From NCBI GenBank assembly GCA_024232965.1, contig JACKQF010000001.1:1178001-1242000 (forward strand): a DNA stretch of 64,000 nucleotides, given 5' to 3'. The translations under genes and the position numbers were made by a program. Within the stretch, counting starts at the first letter, position 1. The number at the start of each line of letters is the position of its first letter. Shown here one piece after another: positions 25,708 to 34,324 of this stretch. Under the pieces are notes generated by a model. That model was not told the DNA's origin. It worked only from the letters and a program-made list of their open reading frames with translations, and ran no database searches. Origin of the DNA: Verrucomicrobiaceae bacterium. GTDB lineage: Bacteria > Verrucomicrobiota > Verrucomicrobiia > Verrucomicrobiales > Verrucomicrobiaceae.

Positions 25708-26604
25708 CTAGGCGCGGGTCAGTGTGGTGGTGATGAGTCGGTGATGCGTATCGCGGCTGAGGACGGATGCGGTGCTGAGCGCCTGGGCGCGCATTGCTTC
25801 GCAAGCAAAGACGATCTGCCAAGCTGAACTCACGCTGAAGCCATGCCCCAGCACCCCAGCGGGCGCATTTTCTGCGAAGGCGCTGGATTGAACCGGATCG
25901 GTAATGCTTTCCAACTGGATCGTTCCCGGGCTCGATTGGTTGGAGCGTCGGATCAAGATCGCCGCTGCACCTTCGGTTCCAATTTGAAGTCCGGGAAAGA
26001 GATGAAGCGCTTCTGTGCTGAGCCAGTCGAGTTCCTCTGCTGCGACGATGAGGCAATCTCTGACGAGTCCCTGATCGATCCATTGCGCCCCCGTGATCAT
26101 GGCGTTGAGGAATTCCGTGGCGTCCCCGACAAGGGTGTAGCTGGGACCAGCGGTGCCTATAAGCGCTGCAAGATGGCTACCGGGGGCATTGAAGACGGTC
26201 TCTGGAAAAAGAATGGGGCTGGCCAGCAGCGGGTCGTTCAGGACTTCTGCATAGAAACGGCGGCTGTAGTTCACGCTTCCATTTTGCGTTACAAAAATCA
26301 GGCCAGTCGCGTCGGCGACTTCCGGGATTAGTGGTAAAGCCGGGTCCCCGAGCGCCTCCAGGGCCGCATGAACGGTGAACCGGCCGATCGGGCTGGTGCG
26401 TCGTAGCCGGGGTTGGCGCAACCATGCGGGTGGCGCGGGCAGAGCAGGGACGGAGCGGAATTGGCGATGGGGGGCTCCTGGGCCGCGTTGCTCGGTCGTG
26501 ATGGGGAGGTTGGCGCGCGCGCTCACCGCTTCGTGAAGAGCGTGGGCGCTCCAGCCAGCGGGTGATACCGCGCCCCAACCAACGATGTCGATCCCAGTGC
26601 TCAT
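25708..26604 (-). CDS. Ketosynthase-like protein lacking the active-site Cys (chain-length-factor-like)
   Basis: 298 residues, starting MSTGIDIVGWGAVSPAGWSA, a thiolase-fold N-terminal half of a beta-ketoacyl synthase. At the position of the catalytic Cys motif the sequence reads SYTLVGDATEFLNAMITGAQ, while the neighbouring true KS has SNACASG, so the nucleophile is replaced. The usual His motifs of the C-terminal half are not evident and the protein is short. This is the pattern of a chain-length factor or KS-beta partner in type II polyketide, aryl-polyene and ladderane loci. Its start overlaps the stop of the KS gene by 4 bases, so a stoichiometric KS/CLF pair is likely. A degenerate pseudo-enzyme cannot be excluded. 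Confidence 0.78.
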   Translation of the reverse strand: MSTGIDIVGWGAVSPAGWSAHALHEAVSARANLPITTEQRGPGAPHRQFRSVPALPAPPAWLRQPRLRRTSPIGRFTVHAALEALGDPALPLIPEVADATGLIFVTQNGSVNYSRRFYAEVLNDPLLASPILFPETVFNAPGSHLAALIGTAGPSYTLVGDATEFLNAMITGAQWIDQGLVRDCLIVAAEELDWLSTEALHLFPGLQIGTEGAAAILIRRSNQSSPGTIQLESITDPVQSSAFAENAPAGVLGHGFSVSSAWQIVFACEAMRAQALSTASVLSRDTHHRLITTTLTRA

Positions 26605-27857
26605 GAGGCTTTTTTCAAAACAAGGGTGGCATTGGCGCCGCCGAAGCCAAACGAGTTCGTGAGGACGTGGCGGAGGTCGGCATCGCGTGGCGATTGCACC
26701 AGATCAAAGCGGCAGATGTCGTCTGGTTTCTCCAGCGTCACATTGGGCGGCACCCACCCACCGCGTAGGGCGAGGATGCAGATGGCGGTCTCTACCGCGC
26801 CCGCACCACCCAACAGATGACCGATGCTGCCTTTCGTCGAGCTGACCCGAACACTGCTGACATCTCGCCCGGCCCAGGCGCAAATCGCTGCTCCCTCGGA
26901 GCCGTCATTGAGCGGTGTACCAGTGCCGTGCGCGTTGATGTAGTCGATCTGGTCGGGAGTGACACCCGCCTCCAGGCATGCCTTCGCCATGCTGCGTGCC
27001 GCGGCGATGCCCTCAGGATGCGGCTGGGTCAGGTGGTGCAGATCTGTGGTCGCGCCATAGCCAGTGATCTCAGCAAGGATCGTTGCCCCACGAACTTGGG
27101 CATCCTCTAGCCGTTCCAAGGTCAGGACTGCGGCACCTTCGCCGAGGGCCAGCCCATCGCGATCTGCAGCGAAGGGGCGCGGTCGCGTGGTGCTCAGAGC
27201 CTGTAGCGAATCGAAGCCTGCGAAAACCAGCTCCGCCAAGGCGTCATAACCACCTGCGAGGACGCGCCGCGCATGACCGTGCTTCACCGCGTGAAATGCG
27301 TGGCCGATGGCGTTTGCGCCTGACGCACAGGCGTTCGAGACCAGCGTGAATGGGCCGCGCAGCCCAGTCGCCTGAGCGAGTGCACGGGCTTGGGAGTGCG
27401 GTTGGTAGAGTTGGGAAAGCGTCGCAAGCCCACGCTTCTGGGCGGGGTGGTTCGTCTTGGTTTTGAAGTAATCCTGACCCAAGGGCATCGCTCCCGCACT
27501 CGTCCCGAGCGAGATCGGCGTGACTTTGCCGTCGTCCTTGTCAGGTTCCCAACCGCTCTGCGCCCAGGCTTCGAGACCTGCGTGCAAAAGCATGCGGCTG
27601 GATCTTTCCAATCTCGCGCCGGCTCGGGCAGGGAGGGAGTTGGTAGGGAGAGGTTCCTCAAAAGCGATCTCGCCACCGATGTGCACCCGTTGCTTGGAGG
27701 TATCAAAAAGGGTAATCGGACGGAGTCCAGACCTCCCCTCGCGAAAGCCCGCCGCATTTGTGGCGCATCCATGGCCGAGCGAGGTGAGGATCCCAACGCC
27801 CGTCACCACGACCCTGTGGGGGCCGGAGGTGGGGGAAGTGCCGCGCTGATATGCCAT
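26601..27857 (-). CDS. Beta-ketoacyl-ACP synthase II-like ketosynthase
   Basis: About 418 residues from the ATG at 27857 (an in-frame ATG at 27896 is an alternative; neither has a clear ribosome-binding site). After a short leader the protein begins HRVVVTGVGILTSLGHGCAT. The active-site Cys is in VSNACASGANAIGHAFHAVK; the two catalytic His motifs are YINAHGTGTPLNDGSE and STKGSIGHLLGGAGAVE. All catalytic residues are present, so this is an active FabF/KS-alpha-type enzyme condensing malonyl-ACP with an acyl chain. It opens the operon that continues with the Cys-less partner, ketoreductase and ACP, and diverges from an adenylate-forming ligase. Product unknown. Confidence 0.9.
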   Translation of the reverse strand: MAYQRGTSPTSGPHRVVVTGVGILTSLGHGCATNAAGFREGRSGLRPITLFDTSKQRVHIGGEIAFEEPLPTNSLPARAGARLERSSRMLLHAGLEAWAQSGWEPDKDDGKVTPISLGTSAGAMPLGQDYFKTKTNHPAQKRGLATLSQLYQPHSQARALAQATGLRGPFTLVSNACASGANAIGHAFHAVKHGHARRVLAGGYDALAELVFAGFDSLQALSTTRPRPFAADRDGLALGEGAAVLTLERLEDAQVRGATILAEITGYGATTDLHHLTQPHPEGIAAARSMAKACLEAGVTPDQIDYINAHGTGTPLNDGSEGAAICAWAGRDVSSVRVSSTKGSIGHLLGGAGAVETAICILALRGGWVPPNVTLEKPDDICRFDLVQSPRDADLRHVLTNSFGFGGANATLVLKKAS

Positions 27858-27935
27858 GCGTTTTTCTAGCTGGGGTTGAGGTTCTTGGCAACCCATTGCA
27901 GCGGGTCGGTGGAGTACGGTGAGATTTGTGTCGGT

Positions 27936-27945
27936 GATACGTATC
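27936..27945. promoter_or_regulatory. Palindrome GATACGTATC in the divergent promoter region
   Basis: A perfect 10-bp palindrome lies in the space between the ketosynthase operon and the ligase gene, where two divergent promoters must lie. It could be a binding site for a regulator of both transcripts; no regulator gene is adjacent. Confidence 0.35.
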
Positions 27946-28086
27946 GGAGGTCGGATTGAGTTTGGAGAAATCTGGAGTCAGACCAAGTTTCTCAGCGAAT
28001 GAAAAGCCCCCGAACGGCGCAAAGGTAGGGCAGCGAGAGCCTCTGCACTTGCGTTTTTTCACAAAGCGTGGCCTTCTCTGCCCGGC

Positions 28087-29373
28087 ATGATTTTGTACGA
28101 GCGCTGGCTGACTGTCCTGGACCGCTTCCGTCACGAGGTGGCGGTGGTGGATGCTGCTTGTGGGGAGATGCTGACGTTTGACGAATTGGCGGCGCTGGCC
28201 GCCGCGGTGCCGATGATGAGCGCAGGCACTTGGTGTGCGACGAGTCTGCGGGAGGGCCTCAAAAACTTCCTCGCCAAGGCCCTGGCGTGTTGGCGGGATG
28301 AGACCGTTTTTTGTCCGGTCGAAGGGGAACTGCCGCAGGTAGCGCCACCACCCAAGGACTTGGCCGGAGTTTGCCATGCCAAACTCACTTCGGGATCAAC
28401 GGGAGAACCCAGGATGGTACTCTTTACCGCCGAACAACTGGCTGCCGATTGCGATCACATTTGGACCACGATGGGCCTGCGTCGCGACTGGCCAAATGTG
28501 GCCGTTGTTTCGGCGGCGCATTCGTATGGATTTGCGAACATTGTGCTGCCCCTTTTTCTATACGGTCAGCCGTTGCGCGTCTGCCCTGATCCATTGCCTG
28601 GAACCCTGCGGTCGGTGCTACAGGCCGCGCAAGGTCCTGTCACGCTGCCGGCAGTCCCTGCGATGTGGCGGGCCTGGTCTCAGTCGGGTGTGCTGGACGG
28701 CGCATCGGTTGCTCTGGCAATCTCCGCCGGTGCACCTCTGCCGGTGGAACTGGAACAGCAGATCTACTGCGCTACCGGCATCAAGGTTCACAACTTTTAC
28801 GGATCGAGCGAGTGTGGTGGTATCGCTTTTGATCGCAGCGAGGAACCTCGGACAGACTCCTCCCTCGCAGGCACCGCGATGGACGGCGTGCAATTGACGG
28901 TTGGCGCTGACGGATCTTTGCACATAGCGAGCGCAGCGGTGGGCTGTGGCTATTGGCCTGCGCCAAAAAACGCAGAGAGTCTCGCGGACGGTTGTTTTGT
29001 ATCGACCGATACGGTGGAACTGCTGCCGACTGGCGAGGTGCGATTGCTCGGTCGGGTATCGGACGTGATCAATGTCGCGGGGCGAAAACTGGCTCCGGTC
29101 GAAGTCGAAGCCGCTCTTCTGCGTCATGCGGCCGTCCGGCACTGCGTCGTCTTCGGCATTCCCAGCGCGGATCCGGCACGCGTCGAAGATGTCGTTGCCT
29201 GCGTCCACGCGGCACCCGGCACGGACTCTCGGGAGCTCATGGCCGCGATCTCCAAAGAGCTCACCCCCTGGCAATGCCCCCGCCACTGGTGGATCACCGA
29301 GGAGTTGCTGCCGGACGCCCGTGGCAAGACATCACGGGCCGTGTGGCGGCGGCGATTTCTGGAGCGGCGGTAG
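28087..29373 (+). CDS. Adenylate-forming (AMP-binding) acyl-CoA/ACP ligase
   Basis: 428 residues, short for the ANL superfamily. The P-loop-like motif A3 is AKLTSGSTGEPRMVLFTAEQ, A5 appears as NFYGSSECGGIAFDRSEE, A7/A8 as GCFVSTDTVELLPTGEVRLL then GRVSDVINVAGRKLAPVEVE. The C-terminal lid ends KTSRAVWRR with the Lys of motif A10. It would activate a carboxylic acid as an acyl-adenylate, probably the starter unit for the facing KS/CLF/KR/ACP operon. Similar ligases accompany aryl-polyene and related type II systems, but the acid cannot be predicted. It is the first gene of a plus-strand run with an alcohol dehydrogenase after 52 bases. Confidence 0.87.
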   Translation: MILYERWLTVLDRFRHEVAVVDAACGEMLTFDELAALAAAVPMMSAGTWCATSLREGLKNFLAKALACWRDETVFCPVEGELPQVAPPPKDLAGVCHAKLTSGSTGEPRMVLFTAEQLAADCDHIWTTMGLRRDWPNVAVVSAAHSYGFANIVLPLFLYGQPLRVCPDPLPGTLRSVLQAAQGPVTLPAVPAMWRAWSQSGVLDGASVALAISAGAPLPVELEQQIYCATGIKVHNFYGSSECGGIAFDRSEEPRTDSSLAGTAMDGVQLTVGADGSLHIASAAVGCGYWPAPKNAESLADGCFVSTDTVELLPTGEVRLLGRVSDVINVAGRKLAPVEVEAALLRHAAVRHCVVFGIPSADPARVEDVVACVHAAPGTDSRELMAAISKELTPWQCPRHWWITEELLPDARGKTSRAVWRRRFLERR

Positions 29374-29425
29374 GTTTTGGGGTCCGGCTCTTTCGTGATT
29401 GCCAGCGCGGGGCAAATCCGCTCTG

Positions 29426-30556
29426 ATGATGGGCATGTCGCTTCAAAGTGTCTTTGCTCCTGCTGCCGTCCTCTACCAGGCCGGGAAACCGCTTGTGATT
29501 GAGGAGGTGGAGGTCCGTCCGCCGCAGGCGGGTGAAGTGCGGGTGCGCATGAAGGCGGCGGGTGTCTGCCATAGTGATCTGCATGTGATGACGGGCGATC
29601 TGCGGATGCCGGAGCCGATTATCCTTGGGCATGAGGGCGCAGGAATTGTTGAGGATGTGGGGCCTGGGGTGACGACGGTGCAACCGGGTGATCATGTGAT
29701 CCCCATCTGGCGTGCGTCCTGTGGTCGGTGCGAGTATTGCATGGGCGGCAAGCCTGCGCTCTGCGACATGGGCACAGCGATGCGATTCACGGGGCTGATG
29801 CCTGATGGCGAGACGCGATTTCGCAACGCCAAAGGCGACAGTATCAGGCATTACGCGGGAGTCTCCACCTTTGCATCGCTCTCCACGATGCCCGAGGCTG
29901 CCGTTGTGCCGATCCCCAAGGATTTCCCGTTCTACAAGGCTGCTCTGATCGGTTGCGGCGTGATCACGGGAGTAGGCGCGGCGGTTTATGCTGCGCAAGT
30001 GAAGCCGGGCAGCACCGTGGCGGTGTGGGGTTGTGGCGGCATCGGATTGAACATCATCCAAGGTGCTCGGCGCATGGGTGCACGACGAGTCATCGCGGTG
30101 GATACACTGGCGCAAAAGGAGGCCAAGGCTCGGCAACTTGGCGCTACAGATTTTGTCGATTCGAGCCAGACGGATGCCGTGGAAGCCGTCAAGGCTTTGA
30201 CGGACGGGAAGGGGGCCGATTACACCTTCGAGGCCATCGGCTTGCCAAAACCCATCGAGCAAGCCTTCGACGCGACTCGCAAGGGTGGCACCTGCGTCAT
30301 CGCCGGAATTTCTCGTGGGGATGCGCGTGCGGCGATCAATGTGAATCAGCTCGTGTATGCAGAGAAGACGCTCAAAGGCACGCTCTATGGCAGTGCGAGA
30401 CCTCGCGTCGATTTGTTGAACCTCATCGCGATGCATGAGGCAGGGGATCTGATGCTGGATGAACTCCTGACCCGCACTTGGCCTCTGACCGAGATCAATG
30501 AAGCCTACGACGCGCTGAAAAATGGAGAACTCGCGCGTGGTCTCATCGTTTGGTAG
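29426..30556 (+). CDS. Zinc-dependent alcohol dehydrogenase (MDR family)
   Basis: 376 residues from the ATG at 29426 (ATGs at 29429 and 29435 are also possible; a TTG further upstream was rejected). Catalytic zinc ligands are seen in AAGVCHSDLHVMTGD and GHEGAGIVEDV, structural zinc Cys residues in ASCGRCEYCMGGKPALC, and the NAD-binding loop is VAVWGCGGIGLNIIQGARRM. It resembles class III-like/NDMA-type alcohol dehydrogenases, which oxidise alcohols or reduce aldehydes with NAD(P). It sits between the adenylate-forming ligase and an amidohydrolase, in the same direction. Whether it belongs to the KS pathway is uncertain; substrate unknown. Confidence 0.9.
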   Translation: MMGMSLQSVFAPAAVLYQAGKPLVIEEVEVRPPQAGEVRVRMKAAGVCHSDLHVMTGDLRMPEPIILGHEGAGIVEDVGPGVTTVQPGDHVIPIWRASCGRCEYCMGGKPALCDMGTAMRFTGLMPDGETRFRNAKGDSIRHYAGVSTFASLSTMPEAAVVPIPKDFPFYKAALIGCGVITGVGAAVYAAQVKPGSTVAVWGCGGIGLNIIQGARRMGARRVIAVDTLAQKEAKARQLGATDFVDSSQTDAVEAVKALTDGKGADYTFEAIGLPKPIEQAFDATRKGGTCVIAGISRGDARAAINVNQLVYAEKTLKGTLYGSARPRVDLLNLIAMHEAGDLMLDELLTRTWPLTEINEAYDALKNGELARGLIVW

Positions 30557-30572
30557 ATCACCAACCTATTTT

Positions 30573-31544
30573 ATGAACCGCCGACAACTCCTCAAGGGCA
30601 CCGCCAGTGCCGCCATCACCTCCGCGCTTTCTTCGTGCAGCACGCTGACGGGCGCGCCGGATTCCCTCATCATCGATACCCATCAGCATCTGTGGGATCG
30701 GTCCAAGCTAAATCTCCCTTGGCTGAAGGGCGCGCCGGATGTCCTGCGTCATGACTACCGCACCGCAGACTATCTGAAGGCCTATGAGGGTCTGAATGTG
30801 AAGGCCATCTACATGGAAGTAGATGTGGCCCCGAGCGATCATGTGAAGGAGGCAGACTGGATCGTCGCATTGTGCCGCGAGGGTAGTTCGCCGACCATGG
30901 CGGCGACCATCGGTGGGCGTCCTGCAGCGGCAGATTTTGAGAGTTACGTGCAGCGTTACGCAGGCACGGGTTACATCAAAGGGCTGCGCCAAGTGTTGCA
31001 TGGCGACTCCACTCCGGCGGGCTTTTGTCTGTCGCCAGAGTTTGTCCGTGGAGTCCAAACCCTGGGTCGGCATCGGCTAAATTTTGAAATGACGATGCGT
31101 CCCACGGAATTGCAGGACGCCGCCAAACTCGTCAAGCAATGCCCAGACACACGCTTCGTTCTTGATCATTGCGGTAATGGCGATCCTAAGGCCTTCAATC
31201 CAAAACTGGGCTCCGGTTTGAAACGTTCTTGCACCGCTGATGAGTGGAAACGTGGGATCGATGCCGTCGCGGCGATGCCTGGGGTGATGTGCAAGATCAG
31301 TGGCATCGTAGCCTTTGTGCCTCCTGGGAAGTGGCAGGCAGAGGACCTTGCGCCGGTCGTGAATCACTGCCTTGATTCCTTTGGTCCTGATCGCGTTTTC
31401 TTCGGTGGCGATTGGCCGGTGTGTCTGCTGGGCAGTCCGCTGCGTGGATGGGTTGATGCGCTAAAGCAAATCGTCTCCGCCCGTCCAGAGTCAGAGCAGC
31501 GCAAACTCTGGTCCACCAATGCGCGGCATTTTTACGGTGTCTGA
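30573..31544 (+). CDS. Exported amidohydrolase family protein (amidohydrolase 2)
   Basis: 323 residues from the ATG at 30573. The N-terminus MNRRQLLKGTASAAITSALS has a Tat twin-arginine motif followed by LSSCS, a possible lipobox, so it is exported, perhaps as a lipoprotein. The metal-binding HxH is in IIDTHQHLWDRSKLNLPWLK; a later FVLDHCGNGDPKAF and RVFFGGDWPVCLLGSP provide the remaining His and Asp. The pattern is that of the amidohydrolase 2 group (PF04909), which includes lactonases such as L-fuconolactone hydrolase and decarboxylases. A sugar lactonase role would fit Verrucomicrobia but is inference. It follows the alcohol dehydrogenase by 16 bases. Confidence 0.88.
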   Translation: MNRRQLLKGTASAAITSALSSCSTLTGAPDSLIIDTHQHLWDRSKLNLPWLKGAPDVLRHDYRTADYLKAYEGLNVKAIYMEVDVAPSDHVKEADWIVALCREGSSPTMAATIGGRPAAADFESYVQRYAGTGYIKGLRQVLHGDSTPAGFCLSPEFVRGVQTLGRHRLNFEMTMRPTELQDAAKLVKQCPDTRFVLDHCGNGDPKAFNPKLGSGLKRSCTADEWKRGIDAVAAMPGVMCKISGIVAFVPPGKWQAEDLAPVVNHCLDSFGPDRVFFGGDWPVCLLGSPLRGWVDALKQIVSARPESEQRKLWSTNARHFYGV

Positions 31545-31577
31545 TCGCCGTCGCCGATTTCCCATCCAATTCGATTC

Positions 31578-32252
31578 ATGAAAAATACATCGTCTCTTCT
31601 CATCCTTTGCGCCTCTCTCCCGGCGCTGTCATTCACACCTTCGCTGAAAGCGGAAGCCCCTGCCTATCAACCGGAGTTGTTCAAGACCACCAAGCTCGTC
31701 TATGCCGACACCTTTGATGGCACCGAACTCAATGCTGAGTTCTGGGAGGTCCGCCAAAACACCACTTGGGCGATCAAAGATGGCGTCCTTTCAGGCGAGC
31801 AATCTTCCAAGGAGTTTCAGGAAAAGAAGAAGGCCAGCGATGACCCATCGCACGCAGGTCTGAAACCGGTAATCTGGCTCAAGAAGGTGCCGGAGAATCT
31901 CGTCTGCACGATGCGCGTCCGCTACGGCGGGGAGGCGTATCAGAAAGGCTTTCCGCTGCTTGATGTCGGGCACCACATTCACACGATCACATTCAGCGAG
32001 AAGGCCACCACACTGACGATCAAAAAGAACGTCGAGTCACTGCCAGTCGAGACGCCCCTCTTTTCACTGAATGAGTGGCACGACGTCGCCATCGAGCTCA
32101 AGAAGGGCACGCTCATTCTTACCGTTGACGGGAAAAAGCATCGCTTCGATAGCGCCAACATCGATATGACGGGTCAGGCCCAGATCGATTTCAAAGCCAT
32201 CGATTTTGGCACCTGTCAGATCGATGACGTGAAGCTCTGGGAAGGTCAGTAG
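31578..32252 (+). CDS. Secreted concanavalin-like (DUF1080/LamG-type) protein
   Basis: 224 residues with a signal peptide (MKNTSSLLILCASLPALSFT and on to about residue 25). The mature part has the jelly-roll pattern of 3-keto-disaccharide hydrolase (DUF1080) proteins: ADTFDGTELNAEFWEVRQNT near the start and LNEWHDVAIELKKGTLILTV near the end, with IDFKAIDFGTCQIDDVKLWE closing the sandwich. Such proteins bind or cleave glycans in the periplasm. No catalytic residue can be pointed out with confidence. It ends 10 bases from the stop of the convergent PLD-fold gene. Confidence 0.78.
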   Translation: MKNTSSLLILCASLPALSFTPSLKAEAPAYQPELFKTTKLVYADTFDGTELNAEFWEVRQNTTWAIKDGVLSGEQSSKEFQEKKKASDDPSHAGLKPVIWLKKVPENLVCTMRVRYGGEAYQKGFPLLDVGHHIHTITFSEKATTLTIKKNVESLPVETPLFSLNEWHDVAIELKKGTLILTVDGKKHRFDSANIDMTGQAQIDFKAIDFGTCQIDDVKLWEGQ

Positions 32253-32262
32253 CTGCTGGCGA

Positions 32263-34128
32263 TCACACGGCAAAGAGGAGGCGGTCTGTGTAATGCAGAT
32301 CCTCTTTGTCGTAATAGGGCGCTGCCCAGCGATCTGTCGTGGAGAGGAACCACTCTGCCGCATCGGCCATCTCACTCTTCGATGCCGTGGGTGCCGGGGC
32401 GCTGGCCAGCATTTTGTTCGCAGGCTTCTTTGCGGCCTTTTTTGCAGCCGTGGCGTGTAAATCAAGAAAGTCAAAGTGGTCCACGAGCCCAAGCGCCTCG
32501 ATGGCAAAGGCTGTTGCAATATCAGGGTCCTTGATGGCAATCAGGTTGTCCCCGTTTGCTTGTTCTCCACCTAGCGCCAGATTTGAGGACCCGCAATACA
32601 CCACGGGGTTTTTGCCATTGAATCCACAGACGACAAATTTGTGATGCACTTGATGACCGATCCCCACGCCGTGCACCTGATTGAACGGCGGCGGCAGGAG
32701 AGGGGATGAGGGTTTTCCAGAGACCAGCACACCCGTTTTCTTGCGTCGTGTATAGAGTGAGATTCCGTCTCCCGGCGCATCGGAAATACCGTAGCTAAAA
32801 ATGTTCTGATCCTTGTGGATATCCCTCAGCACAGGAAAAACGGGGCCGGTGGCGCTCTGATCCATACCCATCACCGCGAACAAGACGCTGCCATTGGCGG
32901 TCTTTCCTTCCTGCACGATTCGGTTTGCCATTTCGGTCAGAATGGTCGTGGCCTGTGCTTCTGTATGGGGCGAAAAAGTGACGCTGGTTGGAGGAACCGT
33001 TTTGCTGGCAAAGGTGTAGGTCTTGGCTGCCTGCGGCGTCTTTGAAAAGGCGCTGGATTGTTTTCCTCCCCACATCTTGGCGTCCCAGCAAAGGTTGAAT
33101 ATCTCTGCATAGGCAGCCGCAACGGTGCGATCATTAAAGGTCAGCACGTGATTGGAGTTCACATACAAACCTGTGATCGAAAAGTTGGTCGATCCAGTGA
33201 GGACCTTAAGTGGCCCCTTGGTGTCAGAAATGATCCAGACCTTGTCATGGGCAAATCTCCCGAACTTGCCCCTCATGATCGCCGCGCCTGACGATGCCGC
33301 GGCCGTAAAGAGCGCCTCAAACTTATCCTCTTTGGGTGGTTTTGTCGTGCTGTGATGCAGCTTGGCATTGTCCAGAATCATTCGGACTCGCCCCACTTTG
33401 GCAAGTTCCAGTAGCGCTTTTGCGATGTCTGGCTCATTGAAATCGTAGGCAAAGATATCCAGGCGAAGGTTCTTGTTGTTGGTTAACTCTTTGATAAGAC
33501 CAAAGAGTTGGTCGCGAGCTGTAAACCCGAGCCAGTTGTACTCATCTGCAAAGGTATAGCTCTGGCCCTGCGGGTTCTTGCCAGAGACTGCCGAGGTATC
33601 GAAAAGAACATCGTCAGTAGCTGGATGGAATTTTGCATCCTTCCCGAAGTGTCGAGTAAAGGCTTGGGATTGGGTGAACCCGCGAGTGAATCCCACTGTC
33701 ACGTTGCCTTTCGAAAACGGAGCTACAGTGGTATTGACTGAGATCGACAGTTCAGCGTCCAAAGGCAGTATGCAACCCTTGGCATCGAAGTAGCGTGGAG
33801 TGACCGTGTATTTATAGGTGCCAAAAAAGGGCTGAGTGCCTTGGTGAACAGAGCCCGGCACGTGCACCCACCTGAACTTGTGGATCGGAGCGTTCACGCT
33901 CGAATTGGCCGCCTCTCCCGCGACCTGCGAGTGAATTTCAGGGTTTTTGAAACGGAGCGTATTGTAGATGTAATAGGCCTTTTTGCCTTTTGGGGTGACC
34001 TGGAGGGTGAATCCCGCCAAATTGCGCGCCTTCCCTTTGGGCAAATTGAATGCCAGCAGGGTGCGTGCGTCCCCGCGATGAGCTGTTACGGAGATGCCGG
34101 ACTTGGGGTTTTTGCTGGAGGCTTTCAT
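32263..34128 (-). CDS. Phospholipase D-superfamily protein with one degenerate HKD motif
   Basis: 621 residues without signal peptide. The N-terminal about 250 residues are beta-rich (SGISVTAHRGDARTLLAFNL, KKAYYIYNTLRFKN) and unassigned. Two PLD modules follow. The first has a full HxKx4D motif in FAHDKVWIISDTKGPLKVLT with the GSTNFS sequence after it. The second reads VHHKFVVCGFNGKNPVVYCG with GSSNLA following, so the last Asp of its HxKx4D motif is Gly. PLD-fold enzymes cleave phosphodiesters in lipids or nucleic acids via the paired His residues, both kept here. Cytoplasmic location makes a nuclease or lipase effector possible. A Lys/Ala-rich tail is near the C-terminus. Confidence 0.82.
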   Translation of the reverse strand: MKASSKNPKSGISVTAHRGDARTLLAFNLPKGKARNLAGFTLQVTPKGKKAYYIYNTLRFKNPEIHSQVAGEAANSSVNAPIHKFRWVHVPGSVHQGTQPFFGTYKYTVTPRYFDAKGCILPLDAELSISVNTTVAPFSKGNVTVGFTRGFTQSQAFTRHFGKDAKFHPATDDVLFDTSAVSGKNPQGQSYTFADEYNWLGFTARDQLFGLIKELTNNKNLRLDIFAYDFNEPDIAKALLELAKVGRVRMILDNAKLHHSTTKPPKEDKFEALFTAAASSGAAIMRGKFGRFAHDKVWIISDTKGPLKVLTGSTNFSITGLYVNSNHVLTFNDRTVAAAYAEIFNLCWDAKMWGGKQSSAFSKTPQAAKTYTFASKTVPPTSVTFSPHTEAQATTILTEMANRIVQEGKTANGSVLFAVMGMDQSATGPVFPVLRDIHKDQNIFSYGISDAPGDGISLYTRRKKTGVLVSGKPSSPLLPPPFNQVHGVGIGHQVHHKFVVCGFNGKNPVVYCGSSNLALGGEQANGDNLIAIKDPDIATAFAIEALGLVDHFDFLDLHATAAKKAAKKPANKMLASAPAPTASKSEMADAAEWFLSTTDRWAAPYYDKEDLHYTDRLLFAV

Positions 34129-34324
34129 GAGAGTGTTGCTTCAACTGCAAATGAACTTCGATGCGCAAATTCCTGCCTCATTAGGTAGGTTCGTAAAGAC
34201 TACCCCATAGGGAGTTGTTTTGGCAAGAATGATCGCGTTGAGTAGGCCCAAGCTTTCCTGGTTTGCATTAAAAACTGCAGTGGGAGAGCATCTGTATCAT
34301 TCACGTGAGCGTAAAAAGGTGCGC

